A model generated the notes under the pieces. That model made no database searches and was not told the DNA's origin. It saw nothing but the letters and a program-made list of their open reading frames with translations. Source: Actinomycetota bacterium (GTDB lineage: Bacteria > Actinomycetota > Acidimicrobiia > Acidimicrobiales > MedAcidi-G1). Taken from it: a DNA stretch of 53,065 bases. The position numbers were made by a program, and so were the translations under genes. Each line of letters starts with the position of its first letter. Position 1 is the first letter of the stretch. Below are positions 44,790-51,593 of this stretch, one piece after another. The stretch is from NCBI GenBank assembly GCA_018673475.1, contig JABHCN010000011.1:1-53065 (forward strand), given 5' to 3'.

Positions 44790-45463
44790 CTCGCTGACCC
44801 CATGGCCCTCAACAGAGAGCGGGGAGACCTCCGGGCAAGCAGCCCGGAGTCGACGGCCCGGGCTATTGCCGGGTCGACGAGGACCTGTGTGGAAACCGGG
44901 GCGCCAACGACGGCCTCGACGTCTGCACTGTCGAGAGCCCGACCGGGTTCGACCACCAGGACGACCTCGGTGGGGCGACGTACCTGACGACCAACCCGGC
45001 GCAGGGACAGGTAACAGGCCCTTGTCACGAGAACAGAGCGGGTGGCAAGTTCGAGCAATGGATCTATCAGGTCCAATGGCGGCCCGCCCGGAGGCATCGC
45101 TGTCCAGAGGTCTCCTGCATCGACGACAACCAGTTCGGTCCTCTCGCCGAGGCTGGAGACGAGCAGGGCCAGTCGGGCTGGATCGGCCGATTCCCAGCCG
45201 GCAACTCCGCGGCTGACGACCCTCGCTCCGCCGTGAACCTCAACAGCCAGACCGTCGATGGCCTCGGTTCCCGCACCCCCGGTGGCCGAACACCAGTCGG
45301 CGATGCCGGAACCGGACCCGTCAACGCCAAGTACCGCCGACAGGTCACCGGCAAGATCGAGAAGCAGGGGCCTGTCACCCCGGCGGGAGGCTTCGAGAGC
45401 GATCGCAGCAGATACGACCGTGGTCCCAGCGCCACCCTTCAGAGACCAACAGACGACCACCAT
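44786..45463 (-). CDS. CpaE/TadZ/Ssd-like ParA-family ATPase
   Basis: The 225-residue protein has the deviant Walker A KGGAGTT near the start, LLLDLAGDLSAVLG and VVVDAGDL, as in MinD/ParA-type proteins. In actinobacteria this gene before tadA is the septum-site-determining Ssd or CpaE/TadZ family, which positions the pilus machine or affects division. GGAGG lies before the ATG. It heads the tad operon and is divergent from the HAD-IB gene, as in Streptomyces and mycobacteria. Confidence 0.86.
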   Translation of the reverse strand: MVVVCWSLKGGAGTTVVSAAIALEASRRGDRPLLLDLAGDLSAVLGVDGSGSGIADWCSATGGAGTEAIDGLAVEVHGGARVVSRGVAGWESADPARLALLVSSLGERTELVVVDAGDLWTAMPPGGPPLDLIDPLLELATRSVLVTRACYLSLRRVGRQVRRPTEVVLVVEPGRALDSADVEAVVGAPVSTQVLVDPAIARAVDSGLLARRSPRSLLRAMGSAR

Positions 45464-45630
45464 GACGCCTCCCGACGTACGAAATCACAGTGGGGGAAGC
45501 AGGGACTACCAGATGGGGGTCGTGCCGGCACGCTACCCGGCACCTTCGACGGACCCAACGGAAGACGTGGTGAACCTTCATACCTGTCGCACATTCCACC
45601 CCGGTATCGGCGAGGCCAGCCACAAGGTCG

Positions 45631-45636
45631 TAGGAT
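45631..45636 (+). promoter_or_regulatory. -10 element of a leaderless promoter for the HAD-IB gene
   Basis: TAGGAT is followed by 7 nt and the GTG start at 45644. Confidence 0.45.
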
Positions 45637-45643
45637 CACTGCC

Positions 45644-46423
45644 GTGGAGGCGGCATTCTTCGACCTCGACAAGACGATCATCGCCCGGGCCTCGATGGCC
45701 GCCTATGTCCCTGCGCTACGGCGAGCCGGATACCTCAACGCCCCCATGGCTGCACGTGCCGCATGGGGACAGCTCCTGTTCCGCTTCTTCGGCGCCGACG
45801 AGAACAAAATGGACAAGGCCAGGCGTACAGCGCTGAAGCTGGCTGCCGGATGGGAACAGGATGGCCTGAGGCGCCTGGCCCGTGACCATCTCACCGAGTT
45901 GATCGAGCCGATCGTGTACGACGAGGCACTCGACCTTCTGGAACATCACAGATCCGAGGGACGCATGCTCGTGCTGGTCTCGGCCGCTCCGATCGAGATC
46001 GTCGAACCCATGGCAGCCCACCTGCAGATGGAAAAGGCCATCGCCACAACCCCCCTGATCGACTCCGGCGGCTGCTACACGGGTGGGGTCGAATTCTATG
46101 CCCACGGGCCCGACAAGGCAGACGCTATAACGAGGCTGGCAGAAGAGGAGAGCCTGGATCTCGCCGGGTCCTGGGCCTACTCGGACTCGATCACCGACCT
46201 ACCGATGCTGGAGTCGGTCGGCCACCCGGTTGTGGTCAACCCCGACCGGGATCTCAGGCGTGAGGCGGCGCGGCGCGAGTGGCCGGTTCTGGAGTTCGAG
46301 AATCCGGTGGCCCTGGGGGACCGCATCCCTATCGACCGGAACTGGATCCTCGCAACGACCATCACGTTTGCCGTCTTCTTCGGGGTGATATCGACGATCA
46401 GGCGGTTCCGACGCCGCGCCTGA
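45644..46423 (+). CDS. HAD-superfamily IB hydrolase with C-terminal membrane helix
   Basis: The 259-residue protein has HAD motif I FFDLDKTII (DLDKT), motif II VLVSAAP, the conserved lysine in PDKADAI and motif III YSDSITDLPML. It belongs to the SerB-like HAD-IB group (TIGR01490 type). A final helix WILATTITFAVFFGVISTI and RRFRRRA would anchor it to the membrane. A longer frame begins at 45233, antisense to the Ssd-like gene; the GTG at 45644 is 7 nt behind TAGGAT and begins VEAAFFDLDKT. Such a gene next to ssd/tad is a conserved actinobacterial arrangement. Substrate unknown. Confidence 0.87.
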   Translation: MEAAFFDLDKTIIARASMAAYVPALRRAGYLNAPMAARAAWGQLLFRFFGADENKMDKARRTALKLAAGWEQDGLRRLARDHLTELIEPIVYDEALDLLEHHRSEGRMLVLVSAAPIEIVEPMAAHLQMEKAIATTPLIDSGGCYTGGVEFYAHGPDKADAITRLAEEESLDLAGSWAYSDSITDLPMLESVGHPVVVNPDRDLRREAARREWPVLEFENPVALGDRIPIDRNWILATTITFAVFFGVISTIRRFRRRA

Positions 46424-46439
46424 CCAGGTGGCCGACCCG

Positions 46440-46514
46440 TCAGATTGAGCGGACCTTGCGCACGGCCACGGCCACGAGTGCCGCCAGGGCTGCGAGCATC
46501 ACGAACTTCTTCAT
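46440..46514 (-). CDS. Possible 24-residue membrane peptide
   Basis: On the minus strand ATG to TGA encodes MKKFVMLAALAALVAVAVRK and then VRSI, a lysine cap, one helix and a basic end. It resembles very short single-helix actinobacterial proteins such as the DLW-39 type but is shorter and lacks their tail. TATCAT lies 8 nt upstream of the ATG, suggesting a leaderless start. There is no Shine-Dalgarno. It sits between the HAD-IB gene and the selenocysteine tRNA. Confidence 0.4.
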   Translation of the reverse strand: MKKFVMLAALAALVAVAVRKVRSI

Positions 46515-46601
46515 GCCAGTGATGATAGGGCCAGACAGCCCCCCATTGGCCAGCCGCCCACCAGTTTGCGTTCCGGCTGTGTGCAAACCGCTCCGCGGCC
46601 C

Positions 46602-46607
46602 GTACTG
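46602..46607 (+). promoter_or_regulatory. Possible -10 element for the selenocysteine tRNA
   Basis: TACTGT ends 8 nt before the first base of the tRNA. No clear -35 is seen at normal spacing. Confidence 0.35.
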
Positions 46608-46615
46608 TCACCACC

Positions 46616-46711
46616 GGAGGTGTCTGAGTACCTGGTGGGCTCCCCCGCCTTCAAAGCGGGTGGGACGGGCGATCCCCGTCCGGCGGGTTCGATTCCCGTC
46701 CACCTCCGCCA
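46616..46711 (+). tRNA. selC: tRNA-Sec (anticodon TCA)
   Basis: The 96-nt RNA has acceptor strands GGAGGTGT and CCACCTCC with discriminator G and encoded CCA. The anticodon stem CCCGC/GCGGG encloses loop CTTCAAA, whose central bases are TCA (46651-46653). A long variable arm follows (GGGACGGGC-GAT-CCCCGTCC), then the T-arm GCGGG-TTCGATT-CCCGT. The extended acceptor, long extra arm and UCA anticodon define selenocysteine tRNA. It decodes in-frame UGA with SelB and a SECIS hairpin. None of selA, selB or selD lies in the window, and I found no selenoprotein here. Confidence 0.93.
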
Positions 46712-46755
46712 CGCCTCCGCTGCGGGAGGTATGAGCCGCTGACTGGAGCGACCGG

Positions 46756-47694
46756 TCAGACTGCGAGCAGGTCGCGGGCCCCCGTGTCGCTGCTCGGGTG
46801 ACGCAACTTCGACATCGCCCGGGCCTCGATCTGGCGAATTCTCTCTCTGGTCAACTCAAAGTGATCGCCCACCTCTTCCAAGGTGCGGGGTTCACCACGG
46901 TCAAGACCGAAACGCAGTTTCAGGATCTCGCGTTCACGGTTGTCCAGGGGTGCCAGAAGACGGCTTATCTCTTCGGGCAGGAGCGCCGTGGCGGCAACCT
47001 CAAAGGGTGAGTCGGCCGACCTGTCCTCGACCACATCGCCCAGTTCGGCATCGCCGTCCTCACGGAGTGGTTCGCTCAGTGAAAGGGGCTCAGCTGCGAA
47101 ACGGAGCGCCTCGGTGACCTTGTCCTCGGTCATCTCCACCTCGACGGCCAACTCTGCGATCGTGGCCGGACGACCGAAACGGAGTTCCAGGCGGGAACGG
47201 GCCTTTTGCAGGCGAGCGAGGGTGTCGCCTGCGTGGACCGGCAACCGGATTGTGCGACCGGTGTTGGCGATGCCCCGGGTGATGGCCTGACGGATCCACC
47301 AGGTTGCGTAGGTTGAGAACTTGAAGCCCTTGCGCCAGTCGAACTTCTCGACGGCGTGCATGAGACCCAGGTTGCCCTCCTGGATGAGGTCGAGGAGCGG
47401 AAGCCCCGAGGCCTGGTACTTCTTTGCGATCGACACCACCAGGCGCAGGTTCGACTGCACGAATGTTCTGACCGCCTCGTCTCCCCGGCGGAGGTTGCGG
47501 CGCATCTCGCGCCTCCGTGCAGGTGTGAGGCTGTCGCCGGCCTTGTCGAGTTCCTGCCTTGCGGCGGCACCCTTTTCGATCTGCTGGGCGAGGCGCACCT
47601 CGCCCTCCTTTGTCAGGAGGGGGTACTGACCTATGTCGGTGAGATACAGCCTGACGAGGTCTTCCTCGTCCCGTTCTACCCGCTCCTTGGCCAC
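46756..47694 (-). CDS. Sigma-70 family RNA polymerase sigma factor, group 1/2
   Basis: The 312-residue protein has region 1.2 (DLVRLYLTDIGQYPLLT), region 2 (SNLRLVVSIAKKYQASGLPL, GNLGLMHAVEKFDWRKGFKF, STYATWWIRQAI), region 3 and region 4.2 (TLEEVGDHFELTRERIRQIE). It lacks the long N-terminal extension of the principal actinobacterial sigma factor, so it is probably a group 2 (SigB/HrdA-like) factor. The start is GTG 7 nt behind GGAGGAGA. It is a candidate client of the WhiB proteins. It ends convergently with the tRNA-Sec gene. Confidence 0.92.
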   Translation of the reverse strand: MAKERVERDEEDLVRLYLTDIGQYPLLTKEGEVRLAQQIEKGAAARQELDKAGDSLTPARRREMRRNLRRGDEAVRTFVQSNLRLVVSIAKKYQASGLPLLDLIQEGNLGLMHAVEKFDWRKGFKFSTYATWWIRQAITRGIANTGRTIRLPVHAGDTLARLQKARSRLELRFGRPATIAELAVEVEMTEDKVTEALRFAAEPLSLSEPLREDGDAELGDVVEDRSADSPFEVAATALLPEEISRLLAPLDNREREILKLRFGLDRGEPRTLEEVGDHFELTRERIRQIEARAMSKLRHPSSDTGARDLLAV

Positions 47695-47867
47695 CTTGCG
47701 TCTCCTCCTGCCGGGGGAGCACCACCAGCGGCTACGCCATTTCGCCGCCTCGGATGCTCACCGAGTTCTGATCGCCTTGTAGATCCGGGGAGGTTGTGCA
47801 ACAGCAGTCCTGCCCACCCCGGTAGCGGGTCACCCTATCGACCGGTTCGTGCGGCACCACGCGATTA

Positions 47868-47883
47868 TGTGACGGCCGTCACG
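47868..47883. promoter_or_regulatory. CRP/GlxR-like palindrome between nadE and the sigma gene
   Basis: TGTGA-CGGCCG-TCACG matches the CRP/GlxR consensus TGTGA-N6-TCACA at nine of ten positions and contains a perfect 14-bp palindrome. It lies about 175 bp upstream of the sigma gene and 17 bp after nadE. No CRP-family gene is in the window. Confidence 0.4.
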
Positions 47884-47899
47884 GCTAGTCGGGAGAGGG

Positions 47900-49591
47900 T
47901 CAACCGCGGTACCTGTTGACGATCGGGAGACGCCTGTCCCTGCCGAAGCCCTTGCGGCTGACCCTGGTTCCGGGTGGCGTCTGGCGTCGCTTGAACTCGG
48001 CCAGGTCTACGAGACGGGTGACCCGGTCGACCATCTCGCCACCGAATCCATCGGCCACGAGGTCGGCCCTGGTCCGGTCACCTTCTATGTAGGCCTCAAG
48101 GAGGGGGTCGAGTACCTCATACGGGGGAAGGCTCTGATCGTCGCGCTGGTCGGGTCGCAGTTCGGCCGAGGGTGGCTTTGAAATGATGTTCTCGGAGATG
48201 ACCGGGCCACCGGGCTGGCTGTTTCGCCACCTCGCCAACTCGTACACGGTGAGCTTGTAGATGTCCTTGATCACGGCGAAGGCTCCGGCGGTGTCGCCGT
48301 AGAGGGTCGAGTAGCCGACCGCCGACTCGCTCTTGTTCCCGGTGGTCAACACCAGCCAGCCCGAGGCGTTGGCATGCGCCATGAGCAGGACCCCTCTGAT
48401 TCGGGCCTGGAGGTTTTCGTCGGTCGACCCCACAGGTACCTCGCCAAGGGATTCCTCGAGGAGGGCGAGAAGTGAGGCGTGGGCGGCCTCGATGTGAATG
48501 GTTCGGCGGTCGATCCCGAGGGTGGCCGCAAGGTCATTGGCATCGGCGATCGAATGCCCGCTCGAGTAGCGGGACGGCATTAGCACGGCGTGTACGTGGT
48601 CGGCACCGAGGGCGTCGGCTGCGATGGCTGCAACCAGGGCCGAGTCGATACCGCCGGAGAGGCCCAGGCATACGTCGGTGAAACCGCTCTTCGTCACGTA
48701 GTCACGGGTTGCGGTAACAAGCACCCCGTACAACTCGGCAGACGGGTCGAGTGGGTCGATCGGTGGTGGCACGACGTGGTCGGTGCGGTCAACCGGCCCC
48801 GAGACCCTGACGGTCAACAGGTTGGTCTCAGATGCGGGAACGTCGTCGATGTCGATATCGACGATCACGACGGCCTCTTCGAACCTGGGAGCTCTGGCGA
48901 CAATCCGACCTGCCGGATCGGCGACCATGGATCCGCCATCGAACACCAGCTCATCCTGGCCTCCAACCAGGTTCACGTACACGACGGGCACCCCGGACGA
49001 GGCTGCAGTAGCGGCCACCACTGCCTCGCGCTCGGCCAACATGCCCCGATGGAACGGCGACCCGTTGATGGCAACCAGCAACTCGGCTCCACCTTCCACA
49101 AGGCTGCCCACCGGGCTGTCGGCCACCCAGAGGTCCTCACAGACCACGAATCCGACCCGGATGCCTCCGATCTCGTAGAGGCGTAGCGGCTCGACACCGG
49201 GCACGAAGTGGCGCGCCTCGTCGAACACGTCGTAGTTCGGTAGCGCCCGCTTGTGGTAGACGCCGACCACCCCGCCGTCGTGGCACACCGCTGCAGCGTT
49301 TTGCACGCCGTCTGCACTCGAGTCCCTTGGTGTGCCGTCTGGAAAGCCGATTACCAGGGCACAGCTGCCGCTGGACGCAGCCACCGCCTCGACAGCGGAA
49401 CGACAGTCTGAGACGAACCCGGGCTTTAGAACCAGGTCCTCAAGGGGATAGCCGGCAACGGTCATTTCAGGGAAGACGGCAAGATCGCATCCGGAGACCT
49501 GATCAAGTACGCCGCGTATGCGCTCGACGTTTCCGTCAAGGTCGCCGACGACCGAGTTGGTCTGGACCATGGCGACGCGCACCCGGCTCAT
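47900..49591 (-). CDS. nadE: Glutamine-hydrolysing NAD+ synthetase
   Basis: The 563-residue protein has an N-terminal nitrilase-type glutaminase domain with E42 in VFPEMTVAGYP, a lysine in YHKRALPNYDVF and a cysteine in FVVCEDLWV. The NAD synthase domain has the PP-loop LSGGIDSALVAAIA and GNKSESAVGYSTLYGD. It amidates NaAD to NAD+ using glutamine. I start at the ATG at 49591 because TACGCT lies 6 nt before it (leaderless). It is shorter than the roughly 680-residue mycobacterial type. Confidence 0.94.
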   Translation of the reverse strand: MSRVRVAMVQTNSVVGDLDGNVERIRGVLDQVSGCDLAVFPEMTVAGYPLEDLVLKPGFVSDCRSAVEAVAASSGSCALVIGFPDGTPRDSSADGVQNAAAVCHDGGVVGVYHKRALPNYDVFDEARHFVPGVEPLRLYEIGGIRVGFVVCEDLWVADSPVGSLVEGGAELLVAINGSPFHRGMLAEREAVVAATAASSGVPVVYVNLVGGQDELVFDGGSMVADPAGRIVARAPRFEEAVVIVDIDIDDVPASETNLLTVRVSGPVDRTDHVVPPPIDPLDPSAELYGVLVTATRDYVTKSGFTDVCLGLSGGIDSALVAAIAADALGADHVHAVLMPSRYSSGHSIADANDLAATLGIDRRTIHIEAAHASLLALLEESLGEVPVGSTDENLQARIRGVLLMAHANASGWLVLTTGNKSESAVGYSTLYGDTAGAFAVIKDIYKLTVYELARWRNSQPGGPVISENIISKPPSAELRPDQRDDQSLPPYEVLDPLLEAYIEGDRTRADLVADGFGGEMVDRVTRLVDLAEFKRRQTPPGTRVSRKGFGRDRRLPIVNRYRG

Positions 49592-49597
49592 GGGTGC

Positions 49598-49603
49598 AGC
49601 GTA
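49598..49603 (-). promoter_or_regulatory. -10 element of a leaderless promoter for nadE
   Basis: TACGCT on the minus strand is followed by 6 nt and the nadE ATG. Confidence 0.35.
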
Positions 49604-49626
49604 CCGAGGGAGCCGCAAAACGGCCG

Positions 49627-49654
49627 AGGCCCCCGGCGGGGGAACCGGGGGCCT
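49627..49654 (-). terminator. Terminator after the Met/His-rich protein gene
   Basis: AGGCCCCCGG and CCGGGGGCCT form a perfect 10-bp stem with an 8-nt loop, 24 nt after the stop of the minus-strand gene at 49679 and before nadE. Confidence 0.75.
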
Positions 49655-49678
49655 GGCAGAAATCTGTTCCTGGTGGGG

Positions 49679-50215
49679 TCAGGCGCCGTGGCCTTCACTC
49701 CCATGGTCCATGCCACCGGGGCTCATGCCACACATGCCGCCCATACCGCTCATGCCCTCGGGCATCTCACCGTTCATACGTGCCGTGATCCGCTCGCTCA
49801 GACCGGAGAGCATCTCGTCGGCCCTTGCCTGGTCGATCCTTCCGTCGACTACAGCCTCGCCGATGTGTTCGCCGGCGAACCCGAGCTGCTGTGCGATCAG
49901 GCCATCCAGATCGTCACCAGCCAGTTCGGCGATTGTGGCTCCGTCCTGCAACTGGGACCTCAGACCCTCGCTGTCGAGCCCCTGAAACTCGGCTGTGGCA
50001 GCCAGACGCTCGTCGTGCCCGGCGCCACCGTGGCCGGCCGCACCGGTAGCCACGGCTGCATCGTGTTGATCATGGGCCGCCGGAACCTCTGTATCTACTT
50101 CGGTCTGGGCACCGGCCACCGTTACGAGCGACACGACCATTGAGGCGGCCGCAATGACCACCGAGCCGATCACCAGACCGGCAGTCGTGCCTCCACTCAG
50201 GTCTATCTTCTTCAT
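49679..50215 (-). CDS. Exported protein with a Met/His-rich C-terminal tail
   Basis: The 178-residue protein has an N-terminal signal or anchor helix (AGLVIGSVVIAAASMVVSLVTVAGA), a His-rich linker (HDQHDAAVATGAAGHGGAGH), a helical middle (LGFAGEHIGEAVVDGRIDQARADEMLSGL) and a tail GMSGMGGMCGMSPGGMDHGS. The middle resembles small actinobacterial secreted proteins of unknown function with an E-x-A-x-A-x-G-R-I helix pair. The methionines and histidines suggest Cu(I) or Cu(II) binding outside the cell, which would complement copA/copZ, but this is inference. GGAGAG precedes the ATG. Confidence 0.75.
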   Translation of the reverse strand: MKKIDLSGGTTAGLVIGSVVIAAASMVVSLVTVAGAQTEVDTEVPAAHDQHDAAVATGAAGHGGAGHDERLAATAEFQGLDSEGLRSQLQDGATIAELAGDDLDGLIAQQLGFAGEHIGEAVVDGRIDQARADEMLSGLSERITARMNGEMPEGMSGMGGMCGMSPGGMDHGSEGHGA

Positions 50216-50330
50216 CTGCGGACTCTCCTGTCCTCGGGTACAGGTGAATGATCGTCAGACGAGATGATTCCCTTGAGATGACCCTGTTAGGGGTGTGTTA
50301 TCAACCTCCGGTTGGGCCAGAGACGCGAGA

Positions 50331-50355
50331 GGGCCCCGGGTGCAACCCGGGGCCC
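50331..50355 (-). terminator. Terminator of glnII
   Basis: GGGCCCCGGGT-GCA-ACCCGGGGCCC forms a perfect 11-bp stem with a 3-nt loop. It lies 21 nt downstream of the glnII stop on the minus strand. Confidence 0.8.
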
Positions 50356-50375
50356 TTGTCTCGAATGCAGTGCAG

Positions 50376-51404
50376 CTACCCGGCAAGTGCCTCACAGCAC
50401 GTGTTGGTGATCAGGCGGGTGACCACATAGGGGTCCATGTTGGCGTTGGGCCTGCGGTCCTCGATGTAGCCCTTCTGGTCGATGGCCACCTGCCACGGGA
50501 TTCGGACGGAGGCACCACGGTCGGACACGCCGTAGTTGTACTGGTCGAAGCGCTGGGTCTCGTGCTCGCCGGTGAGGCGCTCCTCGGAACCGTGGCCGTA
50601 CCCCGCCATGTGTTCGGCAACCTTGCCGTCGGCACCGAGGGACTCGCATGCCGCGATGATCGGGTCATAGCCCTCTCGCATTGCCCTCGTGGAAAAGTTG
50701 GTGTGTGCTCCGGCACCATTCCAGTCGCCCTTGATGGGCTTGGCATCGATCGAGGCGTCCACGCCGAACTCCTCGGCGATGCGGTACAGCAGGTAACGGG
50801 CCATCCAGACCTGGTCGCTGACACTCACGGTGTCGCAGGGTCCGATCTGGAACTCCCACTGGCCGAGCATCACCTCGGCGTTGGTGCCGGAGATCTCGAG
50901 GCCGGCATCGATACAGGCCTGGGTGTGGGCCTCGACGATCTCGCGGCCGGCTATCTCAATGGCACCCACACCGCAGTAGTAGGGGCCCTGCGGGGCCGGG
51001 TAGCCCTCGACCGGCCATCCCAGCGGGCGCCCCTCCTGGAAGAAGGTGTACTCCTGTTCGATGCCGAAGATCGGCTCCTGGTCGCTGTACCTGTCGAGCG
51101 ACTCGACGCAGGCTGCGCGTGTGTTGGTGGGATGGGGTGTCATCTCACCGTCGGGCAGGCAGACGTCGCACAGCACCAGCACGTCGTCGCCGCCGCGGAT
51201 GGGGTCGGGGCACGAGAACACCGGCCGGAGGACACAGTCGGAGTTGTCACCTGGAGCCTGGTTTGTGCTTGAGCCATCGAACCCCCAGATCGGGTAGTCG
51301 GCGGTTCCGTCGGCGGTTCCGTCGGCGAGGATCTTGGTCTTGGAACGGACGTACGGCAACGGTGTCGTGCCGTCGATCCAGATGTACTCAGCCCTTATGG
51401 CCAT
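50376..51404 (-). CDS. glnII: Glutamine synthetase type II
   Basis: The 342-residue protein is the short, eukaryotic-type GSII. WGFDGSSTNQAPGDNSDC is near the start, then FGIEQEYTFFQ, and KPIKGDWNGAGAHTNFST with the metal and glutamate ligands. It makes glutamine from glutamate, ammonia and ATP. The real start is the ATG at 51404 (MAIRAEYIWIDG) behind GGAGAG; the frame upstream to 52124 is antisense to glnA and false. Codons for TADGTADG come from an exact 12-bp tandem duplication at 51301-51324. It is divergent from the GSI-type gene. Confidence 0.94.
   Translation of the reverse strand: MAIRAEYIWIDGTTPLPYVRSKTKILADGTADGTADYPIWGFDGSSTNQAPGDNSDCVLRPVFSCPDPIRGGDDVLVLCDVCLPDGEMTPHPTNTRAACVESLDRYSDQEPIFGIEQEYTFFQEGRPLGWPVEGYPAPQGPYYCGVGAIEIAGREIVEAHTQACIDAGLEISGTNAEVMLGQWEFQIGPCDTVSVSDQVWMARYLLYRIAEEFGVDASIDAKPIKGDWNGAGAHTNFSTRAMREGYDPIIAACESLGADGKVAEHMAGYGHGSEERLTGEHETQRFDQYNYGVSDRGASVRIPWQVAIDQKGYIEDRRPNANMDPYVVTRLITNTCCEALAG
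51301..51324. repeat. 12-bp tandem duplication inside glnII
   Basis: GCGGTTCCGTCG occurs twice in a row without mismatch, adding four residues (the repeated G-T-A-D) to the N-terminal loop before the GSII core. It is in frame and probably recent or slippage-prone. Confidence 0.9.
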
Positions 51405-51424
51405 TGTCTGCACTCTCCAGATAG

Positions 51425-51442
51425 GCCGTCCTGTGGGACGGC
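51425..51442 (-). promoter_or_regulatory. Hairpin in the glnII leader
   Basis: GCCGTCC-CACA-GGACGGC forms a 7-bp stem about 20 nt upstream of the glnII ATG, just before the GGAGAG ribosome binding site. A possible -10 TATCCT lies at 51469-51474, which would place the hairpin in the transcript. It could affect translation or be incidental. Confidence 0.35.
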
Positions 51443-51515
51443 AGGGTTGGTGGAACGGTTCATCCGGCAGGATACGCCGGGTCGCCATCACGATGCCGCC
51501 ATGGGGTTTCGGTGC

Positions 51516-51544
51516 TGTTGCCCAACTGTGAACGGCGTATGAAC
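51516..51544 (-). promoter_or_regulatory. PHO-box-like direct repeat between glnII and glnA
   Basis: On the minus strand, GTTCAT-ACGCC-GTTCA-CAGTTG-GGCAACA shows two GTTCA units in 11-nt phase and then GGCAACA. The pattern and spacing are the same as upstream of the Na/Pi symporter (20 of 29 positions identical). In Streptomyces, PhoP is known to bind GS promoters and link phosphate to nitrogen control. No well-placed -10 follows on the glnII side, so it may act as a repressor site or on both genes. Confidence 0.5.
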
Positions 51545-51593
51545 GACCTGGATCCCGCTGGCGGTATGCGTCCGGATCCTCCATGCTTGTGGT

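Noticed and set aside
45233-45643. Extension upstream of the HAD-IB gene
   Set aside because: It is antisense to the Ssd/CpaE-like gene and has no domain; the family begins at VEAAFFDLDKT behind a good -10.
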